Positions 8,396-17,133 of a DNA stretch of 64,000 bases are shown in pieces. Source of the DNA: JAKOVR01 sp031415655 (GTDB taxonomy: Bacteria; Actinomycetota; Acidimicrobiia; Acidimicrobiales; Acidimicrobilacustridaceae); the NCBI GenBank assembly GCA_031415655.1, contig JANOSD010000169.1:3948-67947 (forward strand), given 5' to 3'. The notes beneath the pieces are model-generated. The model did not search any database and was not told the DNA's origin. It was given only the letters and a program-made list of their open reading frames with translations. Position numbers and translations under genes: made by a program. The number at the start of each line of letters is the position of its first letter. The stretch's first letter is position 1.

Positions 8396-8672
8396 CCGCT
8401 CGCCACAGCCGCTCGGGCCGAATCCCCCGCTCCAGTGGCTCCTCGATTGCTCGTCCCTGAATCCCCCGCTCCAGTGGCTCCTCGATTGCTCGTCCCTGAA
8501 TCCCCCGCTCCAGTGGCTCCTCGATTGCTCGTCCCTCGCAATCCGCTCGCCACAGCCGCTCGGGCCTAGGACAATCCGCTCGCCACAGCCGCTCGGGCGG
8601 AATCCCCCGCTCCAGTGGCTCCTCGATTGCTCGTCCCTCGCAATCCGCTCGCCACAGCCGCTCGGGCCTAGG
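8396..8672. repeat. Interleaved two-unit repeat array (order B-A-A-A-B-B-A-B)
   Basis: Unit A is 39 bp, begins GAATCCCCCGCTCC, ends GCTCGTCCCT, and occurs at 8420, 8459, 8498 and 8600 with essentially no change. Unit B is 23-32 bp with core CTCGCCACAGCCGCTCGGGC and occurs at 8396, 8539, 8572 and 8641; the second and fourth share a longer form ending CCTAGG. The array fills the gap between two convergent genes. It begins right after one stop codon and overlaps the other gene's TAG. It is not a CRISPR array: units are adjacent, with no unique spacers. Confidence 0.95.
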
Positions 8673-9888
8673 CAGGTAGGCGGGACCGGCCCTCCAACAC
8701 CAGTTCCCCGTCGGGATCGAAAGCCAGCGCCGCCTCTCCTGCGACCAATTTGCGGACGGGCTCACCCACTAACGCCGCTCGCCATCCGTGGGCCAATCGA
8801 GCATCCGGGTCGCCGCGGAGCAGGGCTTCGAAATCGCCTCGATTGGCAAGAATTGCGGTATCGATGTCGAGGTTACGAGCGAGTTGGCTCACCCACGCCG
8901 ATACCAAGCCGAGCGCCGGGCGCAACTCGCGTTCGAGGTCAACCCGATGATCATCGGAAGGTCGGGGCGGATGTTGTTGCGCGTCGCGAATCACGGCGAG
9001 GAGATCGTTTCCTGCCCCATCGCGAAGGAACCGCCCATCGACGCTTCGCACCTTCTTGAGGTCGTCAACGGTGCGGGGCGGGCGTTGCGACACGGCCACA
9101 ATCGCCATGTCAGGAAACACGTGCCGAACGGGAACGTCGAGCGCGGCCGCCCGCTCCTCGCGCCACGCTGCCACCGCTTGGCCTACGGCGAGCGCTTTCC
9201 CTCGAAGTTGTCGCACCTCCTTCACCTTGCGCCACACCTCTTGAGGGTCACGTTGACCACGTGCCCGCAGCCGATTGATCTCACACTCATCCTCCGCCCA
9301 GGTCCATCTTCCCCGCTTTTCGAGTTGGGCGCGTTGTTTGTCGCGCACCCGAAGAAGGTTCGCCACATCCGAAGCGGCATAGGCCAACTGCTCAGCGTCG
9401 AGCGGACGTCGGAGCCAGTCGGTGAGGCGGTCGCCTTTGGCCAGGTGCAAGCCCAACTCACGATCGTGAAGCGCCGCCAGCGACGGGGTCGACATGCCCA
9501 AGAACCCGGCCGCCACCTGCGTGTCGTACATCCGAGAGGGCAACACCCCACACGCGAGTTCCAGCACCTCGAGGTCCTGATCGGCGGCATGCACCACGGT
9601 AGTGATGTCTCGCTCGAGGACCTCGCGCAACGCGCCGATATCGACCGCCAAGGGGTCGACAATGGCCACGGTGCTTGGGCCACCCTCCACGTCGTCCCAC
9701 GCCAGCTGCACCAGTGCCAGCTGCGGGAAATACGTTCGTTCGCGATGGAACTCCGTGTCGATCGCAAACTCGTCGACGGTGGCCAGATGCGTCAAGATTT
9801 CGGCGAACCGTGCGTCATCATCGACGAACTCGAACGCATCATCGGAACCCGCCACCGAGCTTCGCCGGTGACGCTCGTGGCGTTCCAC
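8668..9888 (-). CDS. rnd: Ribonuclease D
   Basis: A 406-residue 3'-5' exoribonuclease of the DEDD superfamily, used in tRNA and other RNA 3'-end processing. The DEDD residues are visible: EFAIDTEFHRE (D and E), VVHAADQDLEVL (D) and LAYAASDVANLL (Y and D). Two HRDC-like helical regions follow. The frame is open beyond 9888, but GTG at 9888 overlaps the upstream TAG by one base and gives a normal N-terminus, so I chose it. Its own stop codon lies within the repeat array. Confidence 0.92.
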   Translation of the reverse strand: MERHERHRRSSVAGSDDAFEFVDDDARFAEILTHLATVDEFAIDTEFHRERTYFPQLALVQLAWDDVEGGPSTVAIVDPLAVDIGALREVLERDITTVVHAADQDLEVLELACGVLPSRMYDTQVAAGFLGMSTPSLAALHDRELGLHLAKGDRLTDWLRRPLDAEQLAYAASDVANLLRVRDKQRAQLEKRGRWTWAEDECEINRLRARGQRDPQEVWRKVKEVRQLRGKALAVGQAVAAWREERAAALDVPVRHVFPDMAIVAVSQRPPRTVDDLKKVRSVDGRFLRDGAGNDLLAVIRDAQQHPPRPSDDHRVDLERELRPALGLVSAWVSQLARNLDIDTAILANRGDFEALLRGDPDARLAHGWRAALVGEPVRKLVAGEAALAFDPDGELVLEGRSRLPA

Positions 9889-10220
9889 TAGGCCTGCGGC
9901 TGATCGCCAGTGACGACCGCCCCGCCGGCATCGATCCATCCCATGGTGCCGCCGGCAATATTGATGGCATCAATTCCGGTACCCCGAAGGTACTCCGCCG
10001 CTTTGCGGCTACGGCCTCCCATGGCACAGATCACGTACAACGGACCGCCGTCGGAATCCGGTACCTCGTCGAGCCGTTCCGCGAGGTCGGGTAGCGGGAT
10101 CAGGACGGCACCTGCGACGTGGCCCTCCACATACTCGTCGGGCTGACGCACATCCAGCAGAAAAATACCTCCATGGTGGAGTTCAGCCAGCGTAGCGATG
10201 TCGATCTCGGGGACGTCCAC
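9888..10220 (-). CDS. Single-domain rhodanese-like protein
   Basis: A 110-residue rhodanese-homology protein that can carry sulfur as a persulfide on its active cysteine. The catalytic loop is C65 in VICAMGGRSRKA, and the CH2-type motif LLDVRQPDEYVEGHVAGA is near residues 21-38. The start is GTG. It sits between the MobA-like gene and RNase D, with 8- and 1-base junctions, so the three probably form one transcript. A role in sulfur transfer, for example to molybdopterin, is possible but unproven. Confidence 0.92.
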   Translation of the reverse strand: MDVPEIDIATLAELHHGGIFLLDVRQPDEYVEGHVAGAVLIPLPDLAERLDEVPDSDGGPLYVICAMGGRSRKAAEYLRGTGIDAINIAGGTMGWIDAGGAVVTGDQPQA

Positions 10221-10228
10221 GGACGCTC

Positions 10229-10939
10229 CTACTCGTTGCGGGGTGCATCCACTACGGCAGCACGGGACCGCTGATGGTAGTCGTCCACGTCTTCGGGCCG
10301 GTCGAGATCTCGCAGTTCGTCGGGATCCTCGCCGGCGACATCGACCACGTCGACACGACCCAGCGCGCGCTGGAGCGATCGTTCGCCATCGAACAGCGCT
10401 GCGCCTACCTCGGCCAGCGCCCTTGCGGTCATCACCAACACGTGCACCTGCCGAATGCCATCGATCACCGGAACCGCAACAACTGGACCTTGGGCCGTCG
10501 ACATCATGCTTGGGCTGCCGGACCCACCGCTACCCCCCGGAAGTGCCTCGGCGAGCCTTCGTAACGTGGCGGCGCGCAGCATTGGCAGGTCGCAGGCAAT
10601 CACACCAACTCGCCACGGGTTTCCGACCCGAAGCTCATCGGCGGCAGTGAGCAGCCCGCCCAACGGGCCTTCTCCGGGAAAGTGATCGGCCACGGCCTCG
10701 ATCCCGAGGCGTGTGATCGCCTCGATGTTCCCGCCGATAGCCACGACCCGGCGGGCGCCGGCGCCGCGCAGCATCTGATCAAGCCGCTCGACCAGGGTGC
10801 GGCCCTCGATGATCAGCAGCGCCTTGTCGGTGCCCATACGCGAGGACTTCCCGCCGGTGAGGATGACCCCGACGTCGATACCCGCTCGCCGCCCGCTATT
10901 GCTGTCCAATTCAGGACTCGAGCCCGGCGATGCCCCCAT
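10229..10939 (-). CDS. Molybdenum cofactor guanylyltransferase-like (MobA)
   Basis: A 236-residue nucleotidyltransferase. The GTP-binding motif GGKSSRMGTDKA lies at residues 29-40, and ACDLPMLR supplies the metal-binding aspartate. MobA attaches GMP to molybdopterin to make the guanine dinucleotide cofactor; close relatives act on other nucleotide sugars or cofactors. The ATG at 10939 overlaps the upstream PLP-enzyme gene by 29 bases; a TTG at 10909 is an alternative. The C-terminal RALGRVDVVDVAGEDPDELRD fits MobA-like proteins. Confidence 0.85.
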   Translation of the reverse strand: MGASPGSSPELDSNSGRRAGIDVGVILTGGKSSRMGTDKALLIIEGRTLVERLDQMLRGAGARRVVAIGGNIEAITRLGIEAVADHFPGEGPLGGLLTAADELRVGNPWRVGVIACDLPMLRAATLRRLAEALPGGSGGSGSPSMMSTAQGPVVAVPVIDGIRQVHVLVMTARALAEVGAALFDGERSLQRALGRVDVVDVAGEDPDELRDLDRPEDVDDYHQRSRAAVVDAPRNE

Positions 10940-12182
10940 ACCCTGAGGCCTTACCTCGGCTGATGCCGCCCGCCGCAACGGCCTCAGTGAGATCGGCGAG
11001 GAAGGCTTCGGTCATGTGCACGTGATACGGCGACACCATCAGATGAAGGCCCCCAGGCTGCCGATCCAGGTTCCAACCCCGGTCGTCCATCACATCGCCC
11101 ACAGCACCGATGTCGACGGCCGGGTGGCCGGTCTCGGCCCCCTCGGCTCCGAACTCGAACACGCTCATGTTCGGCGACCCCGTAACTACAAGCCCGTCGA
11201 TGGCGGCGATGCCGGCCTGAAACGCCCGCGTTGCGTCGCACACCATCGTTGCCTTGGCGAGATAGCCCTCAGCCCCCAGGAATCGCACCGTGGCCCATGC
11301 GCCGGCGATGGGGGCAGCGGGACGGGTACCCGCAGTGGTGATCGATCCGTAAAGCCCTCCTTGCCAATCGTCGTAAAGGAACCACTGATGCTGCACCATC
11401 GCAGGGTCGCGATACAGCACCAGCGACGCTCCCTTGAAGGTGTAGCCGTACTTGTGGATATCGGCCGAGATCGAGGTGACGCCCGGTACACGAAAATCCC
11501 AGGGAGGCACGGCTTCTCCCAGTCGTTCCCACCAGGGCAACATCCAACCCCCGAGGCATGCGTCGACGTGGCACAAAATCTCGTGCTCAATGGCAACCGC
11601 CGCCAGGTCGGGGATGGGATCGATCACCCCGAACGGATAACACGGCGCGCTTCCAACAAGAAGCACCGTGTCGGCATCAATCGCTGCGGTCATCCCAGCC
11701 ACATCAGCCCGAAGATCGGCCCCAACCGCAACCTTCCGGTGTTCGACGCCGAGGTAGTGGCACGCCTTGGGAAATGCCGGGTGGACCGTATCTGGCGTAA
11801 CAATGTTGGGGGTGAGCACACCCCGCTGCTCGGCCCAGCTCCGCGCCGTGTGGACGGCGAGAAAGATGCTCTCCGTGCCGCCGCTCGACAAGCTGCCCCC
11901 AGCCGCAGGCTCGTGGAACAGGTCGGCAGCCATGCCAACAAGATCCTGTTCCATCTGCACCAAGCTCGGATACTTGAACGGGTTCAACGCGTTCTCGTGG
12001 AGATAGATGCGCCCTACCGCTTCTTGCAACTGCTCAAGGTTGGCGTCGTCGGGGTGATAGACGAGGCTGAACGCCCGACCCCCGCGCCAGTTGATGTCGG
12101 CCTTTGATTTGGTGTCGATCTCGCCGAGCAGTACGTCGGCGCGAACGCCCTTCGCCGGAAATCCACCAGGATTGTTGGTCAT
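10911..12182 (-). CDS. PLP-dependent group II decarboxylase / sphingosine-phosphate-lyase-like
   Basis: A 423-residue aminotransferase-fold-I enzyme. SSGGTES (99-105) binds the cofactor phosphate, D207 in HVDACLGG contacts the pyridine nitrogen, and K244 in SADIHKYGY forms the Schiff base. Relatives are glutamate or aromatic amino-acid decarboxylases and sphingosine-1-phosphate lyases; HKYGY and ENALNPFKYPS lean toward the lyase-like branch. The substrate is not deducible. It overlaps the MobA-like gene, implying co-transcription. Confidence 0.88.
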   Translation of the reverse strand: MTNNPGGFPAKGVRADVLLGEIDTKSKADINWRGGRAFSLVYHPDDANLEQLQEAVGRIYLHENALNPFKYPSLVQMEQDLVGMAADLFHEPAAGGSLSSGGTESIFLAVHTARSWAEQRGVLTPNIVTPDTVHPAFPKACHYLGVEHRKVAVGADLRADVAGMTAAIDADTVLLVGSAPCYPFGVIDPIPDLAAVAIEHEILCHVDACLGGWMLPWWERLGEAVPPWDFRVPGVTSISADIHKYGYTFKGASLVLYRDPAMVQHQWFLYDDWQGGLYGSITTAGTRPAAPIAGAWATVRFLGAEGYLAKATMVCDATRAFQAGIAAIDGLVVTGSPNMSVFEFGAEGAETGHPAVDIGAVGDVMDDRGWNLDRQPGGLHLMVSPYHVHMTEAFLADLTEAVAAGGISRGKASGYGGIAGLES

Positions 12183-12251
12183 ACTGATCCATCGTAGGGG
12201 CGATTTGTCAGGCTCGCTCCGAGATCGGGGCGATCATGCGATGCCCAGAGA

Positions 12252-12689
12252 TCAGGATGCGGGCGGCCAGTCCGGATCGAGCTGACGAAGGAACAGCGCG
12301 CAACGCTCCTCTTCGTCTCCCTCACCGATCACACCCGCCACGCGACGCAGCCCGTCGAGCGCCCGGAGGAAACCCCGATTGGTGGGGTAGGACCACCGAA
12401 CATAGCCGCTCCCCCTCCACCCGCTCTGACGAAGGCGATCAAGGCCCCGGTGATACCCCACCCGGTAGGCGGCGTAGGCCTCCACGTCGTCACGGGCAAG
12501 ATCCCCCACCTCCGCCCAAGCAAAGAGGCTTTGCGGATAACGGGCCGCAACTGCAGATACCGCGTCGCGCTGCGCCGCCTGGTCGGCGCTCAGCGCATTG
12601 GCCAGACTCGACTCGATCTCCACGCCTTCGGCATCGAGGATTGTCTCGGGAGGTCCGGTGGGGGTGAGATGGATGGCGTGGTCAGACAT
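12252..12689 (-). CDS. DUF3151 protein
   Basis: A 145-residue soluble protein matching the actinobacterial DUF3151 family: a helical body with SLFAWAEVGD, YAAYRVGYHRGLD and WSYPTNRGFLRAL, followed by LDPDWPP near the end. Function is unknown for the family. The ATG overlaps the end of the alpha/beta hydrolase gene by 8 bases, so it is the last gene of a three-gene run (flavin reductase, hydrolase, DUF3151). Confidence 0.9.
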   Translation of the reverse strand: MSDHAIHLTPTGPPETILDAEGVEIESSLANALSADQAAQRDAVSAVAARYPQSLFAWAEVGDLARDDVEAYAAYRVGYHRGLDRLRQSGWRGSGYVRWSYPTNRGFLRALDGLRRVAGVIGEGDEEERCALFLRQLDPDWPPAS

Positions 12690-13488
12690 GGGCCGAGACT
12701 AACGCGACTGCGGTGCGAACAAGGTGGGCGAACTCCTGCGGGTGGGAAACGTGGGCCCCGTGGCCAGCGCCATCGATGACCTCGACCCTTGCATCAGTGG
12801 CTCCGGCCAAGATGTCGACGGCACGCCGATGCCGTTCATCGGTGCGTGCCCCACACCCGAGAACCAGCCTCGACTTCAAGGCCGAAGGAGCGAAAGGGAT
12901 GGTGGGAGTGCTGCGCAGCGCCGCCAGTTCCGCCACGAGGGCAGGCCCCTCGGCTCGTCGAGCATCCTGTGTGGCAGCGGGCAAGGCCTCCCACAAACGG
13001 TCGCCCACGACACGACGCATGAATCGTTCGGCCGCAACCCCGGGGCCTTCCTGTTCGGCCGTGATCACCGCCGCCGTTCCCGCTGAGCCTTCGGACCACC
13101 ACGATTCCCACGGAGCGGGGGGCTCGTACGCCGCAACGGCCCCCACCATCTCCGGCAAACGAGCACCCGCCACCATGGCCAGAACCGCGCCGAAACTGTG
13201 ACCCACCACAACCGCCGACTGGCCCGCCAGCACGGCGACGAGGTCACTGACGTGGGCATCCACCGAGTTCGCGATGCCCGCCGAAGCCGAACGTCCATAA
13301 CCTCGGCGGTCGTAACGCACCACCTCGAGTTCTGGCAAGAGACGGAGAACTTTGATGAAACTCGATCCTCGGTCCATTGCGCCATGCACGAACACCACAC
13401 GGGGTCGAGGCGCGGCCGAGAACGCCGTCCCGCCAGCCGGCTCCTGTCGATACACCGCCAGGCCCTCAACTCGTTCCACCTCGGTCAT
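12682..13488 (-). CDS. Alpha/beta-fold hydrolase
   Basis: A 268-residue alpha/beta hydrolase. The nucleophile is S98 in VVGHSFGAVL, the oxyanion motif is VHGAMDRG (near 35), and the catalytic histidine is likely in DGAGHGAHVSHP near the C-terminus. RYDRRGYGRSA is typical of the esterase/epoxide hydrolase group. No signal peptide is seen, so it is cytoplasmic. It is linked by a 4-base overlap with the upstream flavin reductase gene. The substrate is unknown. Confidence 0.9.
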   Translation of the reverse strand: MTEVERVEGLAVYRQEPAGGTAFSAAPRPRVVFVHGAMDRGSSFIKVLRLLPELEVVRYDRRGYGRSASAGIANSVDAHVSDLVAVLAGQSAVVVGHSFGAVLAMVAGARLPEMVGAVAAYEPPAPWESWWSEGSAGTAAVITAEQEGPGVAAERFMRRVVGDRLWEALPAATQDARRAEGPALVAELAALRSTPTIPFAPSALKSRLVLGCGARTDERHRRAVDILAGATDARVEVIDGAGHGAHVSHPQEFAHLVRTAVALVSAHV

Positions 13489-14066
13489 TGCTCTTGTGGC
13501 TCTAGGTCGTCGAGCCGAGCCAGCAAAACATCACGAACCGACACGCCTGGCTCCCGCGCTTTGGTATCGGCAATCCGCCATCCGCCCCGTGATGAGTACG
13601 TGAGCGCCGGGGCCTCCAGTCGCCCCTCGTGCACGTCCACCACCCGAGCAAACACCAGCTCGTGGTCCAACTCGATGAGGCCGTCGACCGCCGCCAAGGT
13701 GGATCGTCGCTCAATCACCTCGCCCTCCATCCATGCCACCGCGTCCACTACGACGGGGAGTCCCTTCCACTCGGCAACCATCTCCTTGGCGAGGTAACGA
13801 AACTTGCGACCGGGATAGGAAAAGTACTGTGCCGGTCCCACCTGATCGCCAGCGAGCAAGGAGATCGAAAAACGACCGGAGGCGGCAAGCAACGGGTACG
13901 TGTCGTGTTTCGGCGAGATTGACGCCATCACGATTGGTTCTTCGAATGACACTTGCGACACCCAGTGCGAGGTGTACAACCGGGACGTGCCTGCGTGATG
14001 GGCACCTACTACTTGAATGCCATGGGTCATCTGCCCGAGACTGCGTTTGAGGATGCGATCAATCAA
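13485..14066 (-). CDS. Flavin reductase-like FMN-binding split-barrel protein
   Basis: A 193-residue protein of the flavin reductase-like fold, which reduces or binds FMN, often for a monooxygenase partner. The N-terminal LGQMTHGIQVVGA, SWVSQVSFEEPIVMASIS and FSISLLAGDQ stretches match the family's core strands. A TTG at 14066 is taken as start because it keeps the usual LG(R/Q)xxxG stretch about 10 residues in; an ATG at 14030 would cut it. No partner oxygenase lies nearby. Confidence 0.82.
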   Translation of the reverse strand: MIDRILKRSLGQMTHGIQVVGAHHAGTSRLYTSHWVSQVSFEEPIVMASISPKHDTYPLLAASGRFSISLLAGDQVGPAQYFSYPGRKFRYLAKEMVAEWKGLPVVVDAVAWMEGEVIERRSTLAAVDGLIELDHELVFARVVDVHEGRLEAPALTYSSRGGWRIADTKAREPGVSVRDVLLARLDDLEPQEQ

Positions 14067-14096
14067 TGTTCGGCCTGTCGAGGTGCTCGTATCGGA

Positions 14097-14882
14097 TCAG
14101 TTGAGCCGGGCGCGAAGGCCGACGGCGGTGCCGGCGTACCGTTCTCCCATGGCATCGGTCGATTCGTGGGCGGCCACGTCGAGCTCACGAGCCGCCTCAC
14201 CGAAGCGTCCCATCGCGGCCAATGTGGCCGCGAAACGGGCCCGATCATCGGCAGTGGCGTGCGGCAACTCCGTGCGCAGATTGCGCACCCACGACAGGCT
14301 GGCAAGGTCGCCCTGCTGCGCAAAGACCGCCTCCAAGTTGGCGAGCATGCGAGCCACAATTCGCGACGCTCCGATGGGGGCGAGGAAGCGCGAATTGAAT
14401 CGGGCCTCGTCACCGTGAAGCGCTTGGAAACGCGCCGCACAGCCCACTGCGTCGAGCTTCTCGCCGCCAGCAAAGGGATCAAAAAAGACGTCCGGGTCGG
14501 ACGCGTCCCGAACCAGGAAATGGCCCGGCATTCCGACGCCGACAAGTTCCACATCGATTCGACGACCGACCTCCATGGCCAGAACCGACAACGACAAGGG
14601 AATCCCGAGGCGTCGCTCGAGGACCTGGTCGAGGTAGCTGTTCCGTGGGTCGTAGTACTCCGTGCGATTACCCCTGAACTGTTCACCGCGAAACAAGTGC
14701 TGGGCGACACCCTCTGGACTCCGTGTGGGACACGCATGAGCAAGGTCATCGAGCTGGCCAAGCACACGAGCTTCGTTGAGGTTATCGGTGGCGAAGTGGG
14801 CGATCACCAGTGACACCTCATCGAGTGGGATCTCGACATCGGGCCGAAGCACCAGATAGCGAAAGCGAGCGAGGAGAGTCAC
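14097..14882 (-). CDS. SirB1/transglutaminase-like protein
   Basis: A 261-residue protein of the Transglut_core2 (SirB1) family. It begins with helices containing DVEIPLDEVSLVIAHFA, then FRGNRTEYYDPRNSYLDQVLERRLGIPLSLSVLAMEV, the best-conserved block, and GMPGHFLVRD. The C-terminal part is helical and TPR-like. Members are not proven transglutaminases and their role is unclear. The start is GTG. It is divergent from the GDPD gene, only 19 bases apart, so both promoters must overlap. Confidence 0.88.
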   Translation of the reverse strand: MTLLARFRYLVLRPDVEIPLDEVSLVIAHFATDNLNEARVLGQLDDLAHACPTRSPEGVAQHLFRGEQFRGNRTEYYDPRNSYLDQVLERRLGIPLSLSVLAMEVGRRIDVELVGVGMPGHFLVRDASDPDVFFDPFAGGEKLDAVGCAARFQALHGDEARFNSRFLAPIGASRIVARMLANLEAVFAQQGDLASLSWVRNLRTELPHATADDRARFAATLAAMGRFGEAARELDVAAHESTDAMGERYAGTAVGLRARLN

Positions 14883-14901
14883 GACGTTACGGTAGCGGCT
14901 C

Positions 14902-15675
14902 GTGACTCCCCGTCCTCCGGCTTCCCACCCGTTTCTCGACTATCCCGGGCCCATTCCGTTCGCCCATCGAGGCGGTGCCGGCGAATGGCCGGAAAATACG
15001 ATGCCGGCGTTCGCAGGCGCGGTGGCTCTCGGCTATCGCTACGTCGAGACCGATGTCCATGTCACCAGCGATGGGGTCCTGGTGGCCTTTCACGACGACA
15101 AACTCGACCGTGTCACCAACCATCACGGCCTTATTCGCGAGCGAACCTGGCGTGAGGTCGCCGATGCCCGAGTCGACGGGATCGAGCCGATTCTGCGATT
15201 CGACGACCTTCTCACCACCTTCCCAACGCTGCGGGTGAACGTCGATCCCAAACACGGCAGTTCAATCGAGCCACTGATTCACATGATCGAGGCTTCCGGC
15301 GTCATCGATCGGATATGCGTCGGATCCTTCTCTGACTCGCGCATCGCCCGCTGTCGAGAGGCGCTCGGTTCGGCACTGTGCACGAGTCTTGGCCCCCGGG
15401 CGGTTACCCGTCTTCGCTCTGCCAGTCTCCGGCTACCGGGAGGTTCCTTCGATGCCGGATGTGTGCAGGTCCCCCCATCGCTGGGAGCCGTGCCGCTCGT
15501 GGATGCGGCCTTCGTGGAGGCAAGCCATGTTCGCGGCATGCAGGTGCACGTGTGGACGATCGATGAGCCCGACCAGATGCAGGCACTCCTCGACCTCGGG
15601 GTGGATGGGATCATGACCGACCAGCCGGCGGTTCTGAAACAGGTTCTGATGAGTCGCAAGGCCTGGTGCGAGTGA
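14902..15675 (+). CDS. Glycerophosphodiester phosphodiesterase
   Basis: A 257-residue GDPD TIM-barrel enzyme that cleaves glycerophosphodiesters to glycerol-3-phosphate and an alcohol. Catalytic and metal residues are present: H22 in AHRGG, E31-N32 in ENT, E49 and D51 in VETDVHVT, and H64 in FHDD. No signal peptide is seen, so it is probably cytoplasmic. The start is GTG at 14902. Its stop abuts the stop of the convergent FAD-oxidase pseudogene with no gap. Confidence 0.93.
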   Translation: MTPRPPASHPFLDYPGPIPFAHRGGAGEWPENTMPAFAGAVALGYRYVETDVHVTSDGVLVAFHDDKLDRVTNHHGLIRERTWREVADARVDGIEPILRFDDLLTTFPTLRVNVDPKHGSSIEPLIHMIEASGVIDRICVGSFSDSRIARCREALGSALCTSLGPRAVTRLRSASLRLPGGSFDAGCVQVPPSLGAVPLVDAAFVEASHVRGMQVHVWTIDEPDQMQALLDLGVDGIMTDQPAVLKQVLMSRKAWCE

Positions 15676-17076
15676 TCAGCGATCGTCCAGAATCACCCCG
15701 GGATTGAGGATCCCTGACGGGTCGAGGGCTCGTTTCACGGCGGCATAGGCGCGGAGGTCCGCAGCACTGCGCATGATCGGCAACCACCGACGTTTCGCAC
15801 GACCAATCCCATGTTCCGCACTGATAGACCCACCGGCATCAATCACCGATCGAAGCACCACGTCGTCGACGAGGTCATCATCCGGTGCAATGCCGGTGAT
15901 GTTGACGTGGATGTTCCCATCACCAATGTGTCCGAACAGCCACACCGACGCGGCGCCGTTCAAACGATTCACCATCACCGGCATGTTCGTCGCGAAATCC
16001 ACCAGACGATCGGCCGGCAGCGTGACATCAAGTTTGTGGACTGGACCCAACCGGGCAATGGCATCGGTGTGGCGCTCCCGGAATGCCCAAAGTCGTGCAC
16101 GACCCGCCGCATCACCGGCCACCGCCGACGCGGCCAAAGGCACCTCGCTCTCCATCTCCGCCACACCAGCGGCGAGTACCTCTACCGCCACTGCCTCGGA
16201 TCCGGCGACTACCTCCACCATCAGGCAGTGAGAACACCGCACCGGGAAGGGCGGGGACAGCCCGAAGGTTTGACACACGAGATCGAGGCCACGTTGCTCA
16301 ACGTACTCCGCTGCTTCGAGACCGGGCAGACAACGGTGAAGCACCTCGAAGCCTCGTTGAAGGTTGGCCAACGAATCGAAACCCAGCATCGCAACGGCGA
16401 TCGATTCCGGCACGGACCGAAGACGCAATCGCACGGCAGTGATCACCGCCAGCGTGCCTTCTGATCCACAGAACAATCCATCGAAGTGGTAACCCGTGTT
16501 GTCCTTGGCAAGGCCGTTCAGGTTGGTGAGCACCGATCCGTCACTGAGCACCGCTTCGGTTCCCACCACGTGATCTCGCATCATGCCGAATCGCAACACG
16601 TGCATCCCTCCCGCATTGGTGGCGGTCATCCCACCAAGGGTGGCCGATGATCGCGCTGCCAGATCGACGGTAAACCGCAGGCCTCGTTCGCCGGCCGCCC
16701 GCTGCAAGCTCTCAAGCGTGACGCCGGCGCCAGCAATGATCTGCCGATCGGAGCGAACCACCGGATCGATACGATCGAGCCGCGTGAGGCTCAAGACAAC
16801 AGCCCCGTCGAAGGGCACGGCGCCTCCCACCAGCCCGGTGTTGCCGCCCTGAGGGACGACGGCGATGCCTTCGTGAGAACAGATCCGGAGCACTGCTGCC
16901 ACCTCTTCGGTGGACCCGGGCCGGACCAACGCCGGCGTTGCCCCTACGAACCTGCCGGTCTAGTCTCTGCATGCAGCATTGGTGATCGATGGGTCGATGA
17001 TCACGTTCGGGTCGCCGACCACCGCAACAAACTGTCGTCGGACGGCCTCCGGCAGCGGCGGGACTATGGCGGGCAT
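15676..17076 (-). pseudogene. FAD-linked oxidase (GlcD / D-2-hydroxyacid dehydrogenase type) with internal amber stop
   Basis: The 3' part (15676-16959) encodes a flavoprotein of the D-lactate/glycolate/2-hydroxyglutarate dehydrogenase type. It has an FAD-binding loop PQGGNTGLVGG, DLAARSSATLGGM, and the C-terminal ISAEHGIGRAKRRW. The matching N-terminal piece lies in the same frame upstream, from ATG 17076 to a TAG at 16960-16962. Around the stop the reading is AACRD-stop-TGRFVGATPALVRPGS, where relatives have RDWTGRF. One G-to-A change of a Trp TGG codon would explain it. Either the gene is dead, the stop is read through, a shortened protein starts at TTG 16929, or the base is a sequencing error. 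Confidence 0.85.
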
Positions 17077-17133
17077 GGATGAAATCAATCCGGACTCCGA
17101 TACACCACGACGACTCTCCGGCAGACTGTGGGC

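Noticed and set aside
8396..8672. Possible CRISPR array
   Set aside because: The units are contiguous, of two kinds, and without unique spacers. No cas genes are in the window.
8788..9891. 367-codon open frame on the plus strand
   Set aside because: It is antisense to RNase D, which has all catalytic residues.
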